A DNA stretch of 64,000 nt from Hydractinia symbiolongicarpus (lineage: Eukaryota > Cnidaria > Hydrozoa > Anthoathecata > Hydractiniidae): NCBI RefSeq assembly GCF_029227915.1, contig NC_079878.1, forward strand, positions 35,615,501 to 35,679,500, written 5' to 3'. The translations under genes and the position numbers were made by a program. This document shows, in pieces, positions 21,795 to 33,898 of this stretch. Under the pieces are notes generated by a model. It was not told the origin of the DNA and ran no database searches. It saw nothing but the letters and a program-made list of their open reading frames with translations. Within the stretch, counting starts at the first letter, position 1. Each line of letters starts with the position of its first letter.

Positions 21795-24405
21795 TCAAGT
21801 CAAGTTAAGAATAAAGTTATTTCTTGGAGTACACTTGCCACATTTGTTACATTCACAAGGTCAAAGTCCTAAATCAGTTCAATTAAGTCTCACAGTCAAA
21901 CATTTCACTGTTAAAAGCAATGCAAGCTAGTAATGTCAGAAAAATATCGGTAAATACATGTTGGTACGAATATGAGACGCAAGCGTTGTACCTAAAACGG
22001 ACTGATTCCTTTAGAAAGTCAATGAAATGTAGTTTTGGAAACTGTCTCTATTTTCTCAGCGCGCGCTAACGGCTAGGATTGGTCACACAGTAACAAATGA
22101 CTTATTTATCTAAATTTTTAAATGAAACGCTACCACAGGGTCCAGTGTTATCGCTGAGATACAGCAATCATGTCAAATTAGGAAGAATGTTATTTTCTAG
22201 AGTCCAATTGTGCCATTTATCTCATTTATAAAGTCAAAGTCCAAAATCAGCTTACATAAGTCTCACAGTCAATCGTTTCACTGTTAAAAGCGATGCAACC
22301 TAGTAATGTCTGAAAAATGTCGCTAAATACATGTTGGTACGAATATGAGACGCAGGCGTTGTACCTGAAACGAACTGATACCGTTAGAAAGTCAATGAAA
22401 TGTAGTTTTGAAAACTGTCTCTATTTTCTCAGCGAGCGCTAACGGCTAGGATTGGTCCCACAGTAACCAATGACCTTTTTATCTGAATTTTGAAATGAAC
22501 CTCTACCACAGCGCCCAGTGTAATCGCTGAGATACAGCAATCATGTCACATTAAGAAGAATTTTATTTTTTAGACTCCAATTGTGTCATTTATCTCATTT
22601 ATAAAGTCAAAGTCCAAAATCAGTTCAATTAAATCTCACAGTCAATCGTTTCACTGTTAAAAGCGATGCAAGCTAGTAATGTCAGAAAAATATCGCTGAA
22701 TACATGTTGGTACGAATATGAGACGCAGGAGTTGTACCTGAAACGAACTGATACCGTTAGAAAGTCAATGAAATGTAGTTTTGAAAACTGTCTCTATTTT
22801 CTCAGCGCGCGCTAACGGCAAAGATTGGTCCCACAGTAACAAATGATTTATTTATCTAAATTTTTAAATGAAACGCTACCACAGCGCCCAGTGTAATCGC
22901 TGAGATACAGCAATCATGTCAAATTAAGAAGAATGTTATTTTTTAGAGTCCAATTGTGTCATTTATCTCATTTATAAAGTCAAAGTCCATAATCAGTTCA
23001 ATCAAGTCTCACGGTCAATCGTTTCACTGTTGAAAGTGGTGCAAGCTAGTAATGTCAGAAACATATCGCTGAATACATATTGGTAGGAATTTGTGAGTCA
23101 ACCGTTGTTACTCAAACGGACTGATGCCGTTAGAAAGTCCATGAAATGTAGTTTTTAAATCTGTCTCAATTTCTTCAGCGCGCGCTAACTGCTAGGATTG
23201 GTCCCACAGTACAAAATGACTTATTTATCTAAACTTTTAAATAAAGCGCTACCACAGCGCCCAGTGTAATCGCTGAGTTCCAGCAATCAAGTCAAGTTAA
23301 GAATAAAGTTATTTCTTGGAGTACACTTGCCACATTTGTTACATTCACAAGGTCAAAGTCCTAAATCAGTTCAATTAAGTCTCACAGTCAATCATTTCAC
23401 TGTTAAAAGCGATGAAAGCTAGTAATGTCAGAAAAATATCGGTAAATACATGTTGGTACGAATATGAGACGCAAGCGTTGTACCTGAAACGGACTGATGC
23501 CGTTAGAAAGTCAATGAAATGTAGTTTTGAAAACTGTCTCTATTTTCTCAGCGCGCGCTAACGGCAAAGATTGGTCCCACAGTAACAAATGATTTATTTT
23601 TCTAAATTTTTAAATGAAACGCTACCACAGCGCCAAGTGTAATCGCTGAGATACAGCAATCATGTCAAATTAAGAAGAATGTTATTTTTTAGAGTCCAAT
23701 TGTGTCATTTATCTCATTTATAAAGTCAAAGTCCAAAATCAGTTCAATCAAGTCTCACAGTCAATCGTTTCACTGTTAAAAGTGGTGCAAGCTAGTAATG
23801 TCAGAAACATATCGCTGAGTACATATTGGTAGGAATTTGTGAGTCAACCGTTGTTACTCAAACGGACTGATGCCGTTAGAAAGTCCATGAAATGTAGTTT
23901 TTAAATCTGTCTCAAATTCTTCAGCGCGCGCTAACTGCTACGATTGGTCCCACAGTACAAAATGACTTATTTATCTAAACTTTTATATAAAGCGCTACCA
24001 CAGCGCCCAGTGTAATCGCTGAGTTCCAGCAATCAAGTCAAGTTAAGAATAAAGTTATTTCTTGGAGTACACTTGCCACATTTGTTACATTCACAAGGTC
24101 AAAGTCCTAAATCAGTTCAATTAAGTCTCACAGTCAATCATTTCACTGTTAAAAGCGATGCAAGCTAGTAATGTCAGAAAAATATCGGTAAATACATGTT
24201 GGTACGAATATGAGACGCAAGCGTTGTACCAGAAACGGACTGATTCCTTTAGAAAGTCAATGAAATGTAGTTTTGGAAACTGTCTCTATTTTCTCAGCGC
24301 GCGCTAACGGCTAGGATTGGTCACACAGTAACAAATGACTTATTTATCTAAAATTTTAAATGAAACGCTACCACAGCGTCCAGTGTAATCGCTGAGATAC
24401 AGCAA
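21565..24405 (+). repeat. 2841-bp HOR, copy 1
   Basis: Units at 21565 (230-bp deleted), 21795 (F/A), 22168 (I-like), 22541 (I/B), 22914 (C/H), 23287 (F/B), 23660 (C/H) and 24033 (F/A) total 230 + 7x373 = 2841 bp. This copy is the most divergent of the series: it has two I-like units where the later copies have A'/B, A'' and I/H. Confidence 0.88.
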
Positions 24406-24635
24406 GCATGTCATATTATTGGTACGAATATTGGTACGAATTTGTGAGTCAACTGTTGTTACTCAAACGGACTGATGCCGTTAGAAAGTCCATGAAATGT
24501 AGTTTTTAAATCTGTCTCAATTTCTTCAGCGCGCTAACTGCTAGGATTGGTCCCACAGTACAAAATGACTTATTTATCTAAACTTTTAAATAAAGCGCTA
24601 CCACAGCGCCCAGTGTAATCGCTGAGTTCCAGCAA
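24406..24635 (+). repeat. Deleted 230-bp monomer, copy 2
   Basis: Same double junction and 12-bp TTGGTACGAAT(A/T) duplication as at 21565. It has a private change (gtcaactgttg where other copies read gtcaaccgttg). Confidence 0.92.
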
Positions 24636-26494
24636 TCAAGTCAAGTTAAGAATAAAGTTATTTCTTGGAGTACACTTGCCACATTTGTTACATTCACAAG
24701 GTCAAAGTCCTAAATCAGTTCAATTAAGTCTCACAGTCAAACATTTCACTGTTAAAAGCGATGCAAGCTAGTAATGTCAGAAAAATATCGGTAAATACAT
24801 GTTGGTACGAATATGAGACGCAAGCGTTGTACCTGAAACGGACTGATTCCTTTAGAAAGTCAATGAAATGTAGTTTTGGAAACTGTCTCTATTTTCTCAG
24901 CGCGCGTTAACGGCTAGGATTGGTCACACAGTAACAAATGACTTATTTATCTAAATTTTTAAATGAAACGCTACCACAGCGTCCAGTGTAATCGCTGAGA
25001 TACAGCAATCATGTCACATTAAGAAGAATTTTATTTTTTAGAGTCCAATTGTGTCATTTATCTCATTTATAAAGTCAAAGTCCAAAATCAGTTCAATTAA
25101 ATCTCACAGTCAATCGTTTCACTGTTAAAAGCGATGCAACCTAGTAATATCAGAAACATATCGCTAAATACATGTTGGTACACATATGTGACGCAACCGT
25201 TGAAATTCAAACGGACTGATGCCGTTAGAAAGTCAATGAAATGTAGTTTTGAAAACTGTCTCTATTTTCTCAGCGCGCGCTAACGGCAAAGATTGGTCCC
25301 ACAGTAACAAATGATTTATTTATCTAAATTTTTAAATGAAACGCTACCACAGCGCCCAGTGTAATCGCTGAGATACAGCAATCATGTCAAATTAAGAAGA
25401 ATGTTATTTTTTAGAGTCCAATTGTGTCATTTATCTTATTTCTAAAGTCCAAGTCCATAATCAGTTCAATCAAGTCTCACAGTCAATCGTATCACTGTTA
25501 AAAGTGGTGCAAGCTAGTAATGTCAGAAACATATCGCTGAATACATATTGGTAGGAATTTGTGAGTCAACCGTTGTTACTCAAACGGACTGATGCCGTTA
25601 GAAAGTCCATGAAATGTAGTTTTTAAATCTGTCTCAATTTCTTCAGCGCGCGCTAACTGCTAGGATTGGTCCCACAGTACAAAATGACTTATTTATCTAA
25701 ACTTTTAAATAAAGCGCTACCACAGCGCCCAGTGTAATCGCTGAGTTCCAGCAATCAAGTCAAGTTAAGAATAAAGTTATTTCTTGGAGTAAACTTGCCA
25801 CATTTGTTACATTCACAAGGTCAAAGTCCAAAATCAGTTCAATCAAGTCTCACAGTCAATCGTTTCACTGTTAAAAGTGGTGCAAGCTAGTAATGTCAGA
25901 AACATATCGCTGAATACATATTGGTAGGAATTTGTGAGTCAACCGTTGTTACTCAAACGGACTGATGCCGTTAGAAAGTCCATGAAATGTAGTTTTTAAA
26001 TCTGTCTCAATTTCTTCAGCGCGCGCTAACTGCTAAAATTGGTCCCACAGTACAAAATGACTTATTTATCTAAACTTTTAAATAAAGCGCTACCACAGCG
26101 CCCAGTGTAATCGCTGAGTTCCAGCAATCAAGTCAAGTTAAGAATAAAGTTATTTCTTGGAGTACACTTGCCACATTTGTTACAAGGTCAAAGTCCTAAA
26201 TCAGTTCAATTAAGTCTCACAGTCAATCATTTCACTGTTAATAGCGATGCAAGCTAGTAATGTCAGAAAAATATCGGTAAATACATGTTGGTACGAATAT
26301 GAGACGCAAGCGTTGTACCTGAAACGGACTGATTCCTTTAGAAAGTCAATTAAATGTAGTTTTGGAAACTGTCTCTATTTTCTCAGCGCGCGCTAACGGC
26401 TAGGATTGGTCACACAGTAACAAATGACTTATTTATCTAAATTTTTAAATGAAACGCTACCACAGCGTCCAGTGTAATCGCTGAGATACAGCAA
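24406..26494 (+). repeat. 2841-bp HOR, copy 2, shortened to 2089 bp
   Basis: Units at 24406 (230 bp), 24636 (F/A), 25009 (I/B), 25382 (C/H), 25755 (F left, then C/H) and 26128 (F/A, 367 bp). Two full monomers are missing relative to the standard HOR. The unit at 26128 has lost attcac from ttgttacattcacaagg, which explains the remaining 6 bp. The F-to-C/H mosaic at 25755 is the likely crossover site. Confidence 0.88.
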
Positions 26495-26724
26495 GCATGT
26501 CATATTATTGGTACGAATATTGGTACGAATTTGTGAGTCAACCGTTGTTACTCAAACGGACTGATGCCGTTAGAAAGTCCATGAAATGTAGTTTTTAAAT
26601 CTGTCTCAATTTCTTCAGCGCGCTAACTGCTAGGATTGGTCCCACAGTACAAAATGACTTATTTATCTAAACTTTTTAATAAAGCGCTACCACAGCGCCC
26701 AGTGTAATCGCTGAGTTCCAGCAA
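26495..26724 (+). repeat. Deleted 230-bp monomer, copy 3
   Basis: Identical design to the other 230-bp units. A private change near its end (aactttttaat where the others have aacttttaaat) separates it from the copies at 29336 and 32177. Confidence 0.92.
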
Positions 26725-29335
26725 TCAAGTCAAGTTAAGAATAAAGTTATTTCTTGGAGTACACTTACCACATTTGTTACTTTCACAAGGTCAAAGTCCT
26801 AAATCAGTTCAATTAAGTCTCACAGTCAATCATTTCACTGTTAAAAGCGATGTAAGCTAGTAATGTCAGAAAAATATCGGTAAATACATGTTGGTACGAA
26901 TATGAGACGCAAGCGTTGTACCTGAAACGGACTGATTCCTTTAGAAAGTCAATGAAATGTAGTTTTGGAAACTGTCTCTGTTTTCTCAGCGCGCGCTAAC
27001 GGCTAGGATTGGTCACACAGTAACAAATGACTTATTTATCTAAATTTTTAAATGAAACGCTACCACAGCGTCCAGTGTAATCGCTGAGATACAGCAATCA
27101 TGTCAAATTAGGAAGAATGTTATTTTCTAGAGTCCAATTGTGTCATTTATCTCATTTATAAAGTCAAAGTCCAAAATCAGTTCAATTAAATCTCACAGTC
27201 AATCGTTTCACTGTTAAAAGGGATGCAACCTAGTAATATCAGAAACATATCGCTAAATACATGTTGGTACACATATGTGACGCAACCGTTGAAACTCAAA
27301 CGGACTGATGCCGTTAGAAATTCAATGAAATGTAGTTTTGAAAACTGTCTCTATTTTCTCAGCGCGCGCTAACGGCAAAGATTGGTCCCACAGTAACAAA
27401 TGATTTATTTATCTAAATTTTTAAATGAAACGCTACCACAGCGCCCAGTGTAATCGCTGAGATACAGCAATCATGTCAAATTAAGAAAAATGTTATTTTT
27501 TAGAGTCCAATGGTGTCATTTATCTCATTTATAAAGTCAAAGTGCAACAAAAGTTCAATTAAGTCCCACAGTCAATCGTTTCACTGTTAAAAGCGATGCA
27601 ACCTAGTAATGTCTGAAAAATATCGCTAAATACATGTTGGTACGAATTTGAGACGCAGGCGTTGTACCTGAAACGAATTGATACCGTTAGAAAGTCAATG
27701 AAATGTAGTTTTGGAAACTGTCTCTATTTTCTCAGCGAGCGCTAACGGCTAGGATTGGTCCCACAGTAACCAATGACCTTTTTATCTGAATTTTGAAATG
27801 AACCTCTACCACAGCGCCCAGTGTAATCGCTGAGATACAGCAATCATGTCACATTAAAAAGAATTTTATTTTTTAGAGTCCAATTGTGTCATTTATCTCA
27901 TTTATAAAGTCAAAGTCCAAAATCAGTTCAATTAAATCTCACAGTCAATCGTTTCACTGTTAAAAGCGATGCAAGCTAGTAATGTCAGAAAAATATCGCT
28001 GAATACATGTTGGTACGAATATGAGACGCAGGCGTTGTACCTGAAACGAACTGATACTGCTAGAAAGTCCATGAAATGTAGTTTTTAAATCTGTCTCAAT
28101 TTCTTCAGCGCGCGCTAACTGCTAGGATTGGTCCCACAGTACAAAATGACTTATTTATCTAAACTTTTAAATAAAGCGCTACCACAGCGCCCAGTGTAAT
28201 CGCTGAGTTCCAGCAATCAAGTCAAGTTAAGAATAAAGTTATTTCTTGGAGTAAACTTGCCACATTTGTTACATTCACAAGGTCAAAGTCCTAAATCAGT
28301 TCAATTAAGTCTCACAGTCAATCATTTCACTGTTAAAAGCGATGAAAGCTAGTAATGTCAGAAAAATATCGGTAAATACATGTTGGTACGAATATGAGAC
28401 GCAAGCGTTGTACCTGAAACGGACTGATGCCGTTAGAAAGTCAATGAAATTTAGTTTTGAAAACTGTCTCTATTTTCTCAGCGCGCGCTAACGGCAAAGA
28501 TTGGTCCCACAGTAACAAATGATTTATTTATCTAAATTTTTAAATGAAACGCTACCACAGCGCCCAGTGTGATCGCTGAGATACAGCAATCATGTCAAAT
28601 TAAGAAGAATGTTATTTTTTAGAGTCCAATTGTGTCATTTATCTCATTTATAAAGTCAAAGTCCAAAATCAGTTCAATCAAGTCTCACAGTCAATCGTTT
28701 CACTGTTAAAAGTGGTGCAAGCTAGTAATGTCAGAAACATATCGCTGAATACATATTGGTAGGAATTTGTGAGTCAACCGTTGTTACTCAAACGGACTGA
28801 TGCCGTTAGAAAGTCCATGAAATGTAGTTTTTAAATCTGTCTCAATTTCTTCAGCGCGCGCTAACTGCTAAAATTGGTCCCACAGTACAAAATGACTTAT
28901 TTATCTAAACTTTTAAATAAAGCGCTACCACAGCGCCCAGTGTAATCGCTGAGTTCCAGCAATCAAGTCAAGTTAAGAATAAAGTTATTTCTTGGAGTAC
29001 ACTTGCCACATTTGTTACATTCACAAGGTCAAAGTCCTAAATCAGTTCAATTAAGTCTCACAGTCAATCATTTCACTGTTAATAGCGATGCAAGCTAGTA
29101 ATGTCAGAAAAATATCGGTAAATACATGTTGGTACGAATATGAGACGCAAGCGTTGTACCTGAAACGGACTGATTCCTTTAGAAAGTCAATTAAATGTAG
29201 TTTTGGAAACTGTCTCTATTTTCTCAGCGCGCGCTAACGGCTAGGATTGGTCACACAGTAACAAATGACTTATTTATCTAAATTTTTAAATGAAACGCTA
29301 CCACAGCGTCCAGTGTAATCGCTGAGATACAGCAA
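26495..29335 (+). repeat. 2841-bp HOR, copy 3
   Basis: Units at 26495 (230 bp), 26725 (F/A with cttaccac and gttactttc), 27098 (A-like left with agggatgcaacc, B right), 27471 (A'', gtgcaacaaaag), 27844 (I left, H right, ctgatactgctag), 28217 (F/B, aaatttag), 28590 (C/H) and 28963 (F/A, gttaatagcg). The listed variants recur in the next copies, so they define the HOR. Confidence 0.93.
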
Positions 29336-29565
29336 GCATGTCATATTATTGGTACGAATATTGGTACGAATTTGTGAGTCAACCGTTGTTACTCAAACGG
29401 ACTGATGCCGTTAGAAAGTCCATGAAATGTAGTTTTTAAATCTGTCTCAATTTCTTCAGCGCGCTAACTGCTAGGATTGGTCCCACAGTACAAAATGACT
29501 TATTTATCTAAACTTTTAAATAAAGCGCTACCACAGCGCCCAGTGTAATCGCTGAGTTCCAGCAA
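29336..29565 (+). repeat. Deleted 230-bp monomer, copy 4
   Basis: Class B start, double TTGGTACGAAT junction, H-type right half with the shortened GC palindrome, as in the other copies. Confidence 0.92.
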
Positions 29566-32176
29566 TCAAGTCAAGTTAAGAATAAAGTTATTTCTTGGAG
29601 TACACTTACCACATTTGTTACTTTCACAAGGTCAAAGTCCTAAATCAGTTCAATTAAGTCTCACAGTCAATCATTTCACTGTTAAAAGCGATGTAAGCTA
29701 GTAATGTCAGAAAAATATCGGTAAATACATGTTGGTACGAATATGAGACGCAAGCGTTGTACCTGAAACGGACTGATTCCTTTAGAAAGTCAATGAAATG
29801 TAGTTTTGGAAACTGTCTCTGTTTTCTCAGCGCGCGCTAACGGCTAGGATTGGTCACACAGTAACAAATGACTTATTTATCTAAATTTTTAAATGAAACG
29901 CTACCACAGCGTCCAGTGTAATCGCTGAGATACAGCAATCATGTCAAATTAGGAAGAATGTTATTTTCTAGAGTCCAATTGTGTCATTTATCTCATTTAT
30001 AAAGTCAAAGTCCAAAATCAGTTCAATTAAATCTCACAGTCAATCGTTTCACTGTTAAAAGGGATGCAACCTAGTAATATCAGAAACATATCGCTAAATA
30101 CATGTTGGTACACATATGTGACGCAACCGTTGAAACTCAAACGGACTGATGCCGTTAGAAATTCAATGAAATGTAGTTTTGAAAACTGTCTCTATTTTCT
30201 CAGCGCGCGCTAACGGCAAAGATTGGTCCCACAGTAACAAATGATTTATTTATCTAAATTTTTAAATGAAACGCTACCACAGCGCCCAGTGTAATCGCTG
30301 AGATACAGCAATCATGTCAAATTAAGAAAAATGTTATTTTTTAGAGTCCAATGGTGTCATTTATCTCATTTATAAAGTCAAAGTGCAAAAAAAGTTCAAT
30401 TAAGTCCCACAGTCAATCGTTTCACTGTTAAAAGCGATGCAACCTAGTAATGTCTGAAAAATATCGCTAAATACATGTTGGTACGAATTTGAGACGCAGG
30501 CGTTGTACCTGAAACGAATTGATACCGTTAGAAAGTCAATGAAATGTAGTTTTGGAAACTGTCTCTATTTTCTCAGCGAGCGCTAACGGCTAGGATTGGT
30601 CCCACAGTAACCAATGACCTTTTTATCTGAATTTTGAAATGAACCTCTACCACAGCGCCCAGTGTAATCGCTGAGATACAGCAATCATGTCACATTAAAA
30701 AGAATTTTATTTTTTAGAGTCCAATTGTGTCATTTATCTCATTTATAAAGTCAAAGTCCAAAATCAGTTCAATTAAATCTCACAGTCAATCGTTTCACTG
30801 TTAAAAGCGATGCAAGCTAGTAATGTCAGAAAAATATCGCTGAATACATGTTGGTACGAATATGAGACGCAGGCGTTGTACCTGAAACGAACTGATACTG
30901 CTAGAAAGTCCATGAAATGTAGTTTTTAAATCTGTCTCAATTTCTTCAGCGCACGCTAACTGCTAGGATTGGTCCCACAGTACAAAATGACTTATTTATC
31001 TAAACTTTTAAATAAAGCGCTACCACAGCGCCCAGTGTAATCGCTGAGTTCCAGCAATCAAGTCAAGTTAAGAATAAAGTTATTTCTTGGAGTAAACTTG
31101 CCACATTTGTTACATTCACAAGGTCAAAGTCCTAAATCAGTTCAATTAAGTCTCACAGTCAATCATTTCACTGTTAAAAGCGATGAAAGCTAGTAATGTC
31201 AGAAAAATATCGGTAAATACATGTTGGTACGAATATGAGACGCAAGCGTTGTACCTGAAATGGACTGATGCCGTTAGAAAGTCAATGAAATTTAGTTTTG
31301 AAAACTGTCTCTATTTTCTCAGCGCGCGCTAACGGCAAAGATTGGTCCCACAGTAACAAATGATTTATTTATCTAAATTTTTAAATGAAACGCTACCACA
31401 GCGCCCAGTGTGATCGCTGAGATACAGCAATCATGTCAAATTAAGAAGAATGTTATTTTTTAGAGTCCAATTGTGTCATTTATCTCATTTATAAAGTCAA
31501 AGTCCAAAATCAGTTCAATCAAGTCTCACAGTCAATCGTTTCACTGTTAAAAGTGGTGCAAGCTAGTAATGTCAGAAACATATCGCTGAATACATATTGG
31601 TAGGAATTTGTGAGTCAACCGTTGTTACTCAAACGGACTGATGCCGTTAGAAAGTCCATGAAATGTAGTTTTTAAATCTGTCTCAATTTCTTCAGCGCGC
31701 GCTAACTGCTAAAATTGGTCCCACAGTACAAAATGACTTATTTATCTAAACTTTTAAATAAAGCGCTACCACAGCGCCCAGTGTAATCGCTGAGTTCCAG
31801 CAATCAAGTCAAGTTAAGAATAAAGTTATTTCTTGGAGTACACTTGCCACATTTGTTACATTCACAAGGTCAAAGTCCTAAATCAGTTCAATTAAGTCTC
31901 ACAGTCAATCATTTCACTGTTAATAGCGATGCAAGCTAGTAATGTCAGAAAAATATCGGTAAATACATGTTGGTACGAATATGAGACGCAAGCGTTGTAC
32001 CTGAAACGGACTGATTCCTTTAGAAAGTCAATTAAATGTAGTTTTGGAAACTGTCTCTATTTTCTCAGCGCGCGCTAACGGCTAGGATTGGTCACACAGT
32101 AACAAATGACTTATTTATCTAAATTTTTAAATGAAACGCTACCACAGCGTCCAGTGTAATCGCTGAGATACAGCAA
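29336..32176 (+). repeat. 2841-bp HOR, copy 4
   Basis: Units at 29336 (230 bp), 29566, 29939, 30312, 30685, 31058, 31431 and 31804 match copy 3 in order and length. By eye only a handful of substitutions separate the two copies, such as agcgcacgct at 30949-30958 and gaaatggactg at 31257-31267. Such similarity points to recent amplification. Confidence 0.93.
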
Positions 32177-32406
32177 GCATGTCATATTATTGGTACGAAT
32201 ATTGGTACGAATTTGTGAGTCAACCGTTGTTACTCAAACGGACTGATGCCGTTAGAAAGTCCATGAAATGTAGTTTTTAAATCTGTCTCAATTTCTTCAG
32301 CGCGCTAACTGCTAGGATTGGTCCCACAGTACAAAATGACTTATTTATCTAAACTTTTAAATAAAGCGCTACCACAGCGCCCAGTGTAATCGCTGAGTTC
32401 CAGCAA
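32177..32406 (+). repeat. Deleted 230-bp monomer, copy 5
   Basis: Same structure as the other 230-bp units; it marks the start of the expanded HOR copy. Confidence 0.92.
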
Positions 32407-33525
32407 TCAAGTCAAGTTAAGAATAAAGTTATTTCTTGGAGTACACTTACCACATTTGTTACTTTCACAAGGTCAAAGTCCTAAATCAGTTCAATTAAGT
32501 CTCACAGTCAATCATTTCACTGTTAAAAGCGATGTAAGCTAGTAATGTCAGAAAAATATCGGTAAATACATGTTGGTACGAATATGAGACGCAAGCGTTG
32601 TACCTGAAACGGACTGATTCCTTTAGAAAGTCAATGAAATGTAGTTTTGGAAACTGTCTCTGTTTTCTCAGCGCGCGCTAACGGCTAGGATTGGTCACAC
32701 AGTAACAAATGACTTATTTATCTAAATTTTTAAATGAAACGCTACCACAGCGTCCAGTGTAATCGCTGAGATACAGCAATCATGTCAAATTAGGAAGAAT
32801 GTTATTTTCTAGAGTCCAATTGTGTCATTTATCTCATTTATAAAGTCAAAGTCCAAAATCAGTTCAATTAAATCTCACAGTCAATCGTTTCACTGTTAAA
32901 AGGGATGCAACCTAGTAATATCAGAAACATATCGCTAAATACATGTTGGTACACATATGTGACGCAACCGTTGAAACTCAAACGGACTGATGCCGTTAGA
33001 AATTCAATGAAATGTAGTTTTGAAAACTGTCTCTATTTTCTCAGCGCGCGCTAACGGCAAAGATTGGTCCCACAGTAACAAATGATTTATTGATCTAAAT
33101 TTTTAAATGAAACGCTACCACAGCGCCCAGTGTAATCGCTGAGATACAGCAATCATGTCAAATTAAGAAAAATGTTATTTTTTAGAGTCCAATTGTGTCA
33201 TTTATCTCATTTATAAAGTCAAAGTGCAAAAAAAGTTCAATTAAGTCCCACAGTCAATCGTTTCACTGTTAAAAGCGATGCAACCTAGTAATGTCTGAAA
33301 AATATCGCTAAATACATGTTGGTACGAATTTGAGACGCAGGCGTTGTACATGAAACGAATTGATACCGTTAGAAAGTCAATGAAATGTAGTTTTGGAAAC
33401 TGTCTCTATTTTCTCAGCGAGCGCTAACGGCTAGGATTGGTCCCACAGTAACCAATGACCTTTTTATCTGAATTTTGAAATGAACCTCTACCACAGCGCC
33501 CAGTGTAATCGCTGAGATACAGCAA

Positions 33526-33898
33526 TCATGTCACATTAAAAAGAATTTTATTTTTTAGAGTCCAATTGTGTCATTTATCTCATTTATAAAGTCAAAGTCC
33601 AAAATCAGTTCAATTAAATCTCACAGTCAATCGTTTCACTGTTAAAAGCGATGCAAGCTAGTAATGTCAGAAAAATATCGGTAAATACATGTTGGTACGA
33701 ATATGAGACGCAAGCGTTGTACCTGAAACGGACTGATTCCTTTAGAAAGTCAATGAAATGTAGTTTTGGAAACTGTCTCTGTTTTCTCAGCGCGCGCTAA
33801 CGGCTAGGATTGGTCACACAGTAACAAATGACTTATTTATCTAAATTTTTAAATGAAACGCTACCACAGCGTCCAGTGTAATCGCTGAGATACAGCAA
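33526..33898 (+). repeat. Crossover monomer, I left half to F/A right half
   Basis: The left part carries class I marks (TCATGTCACATTAAA, ttaaatctcacag, gcgatgcaagc). From atatcggtaaatac on it is the F/A right half with ctgattcctttag and ctctgttttctc, as in the unit at 32407. The last I-specific base is C at 33654 (32407 has gatgtaagc) and the first F/A-specific base is G at 33681, so the exchange lies in 33655-33680. Confidence 0.88.
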
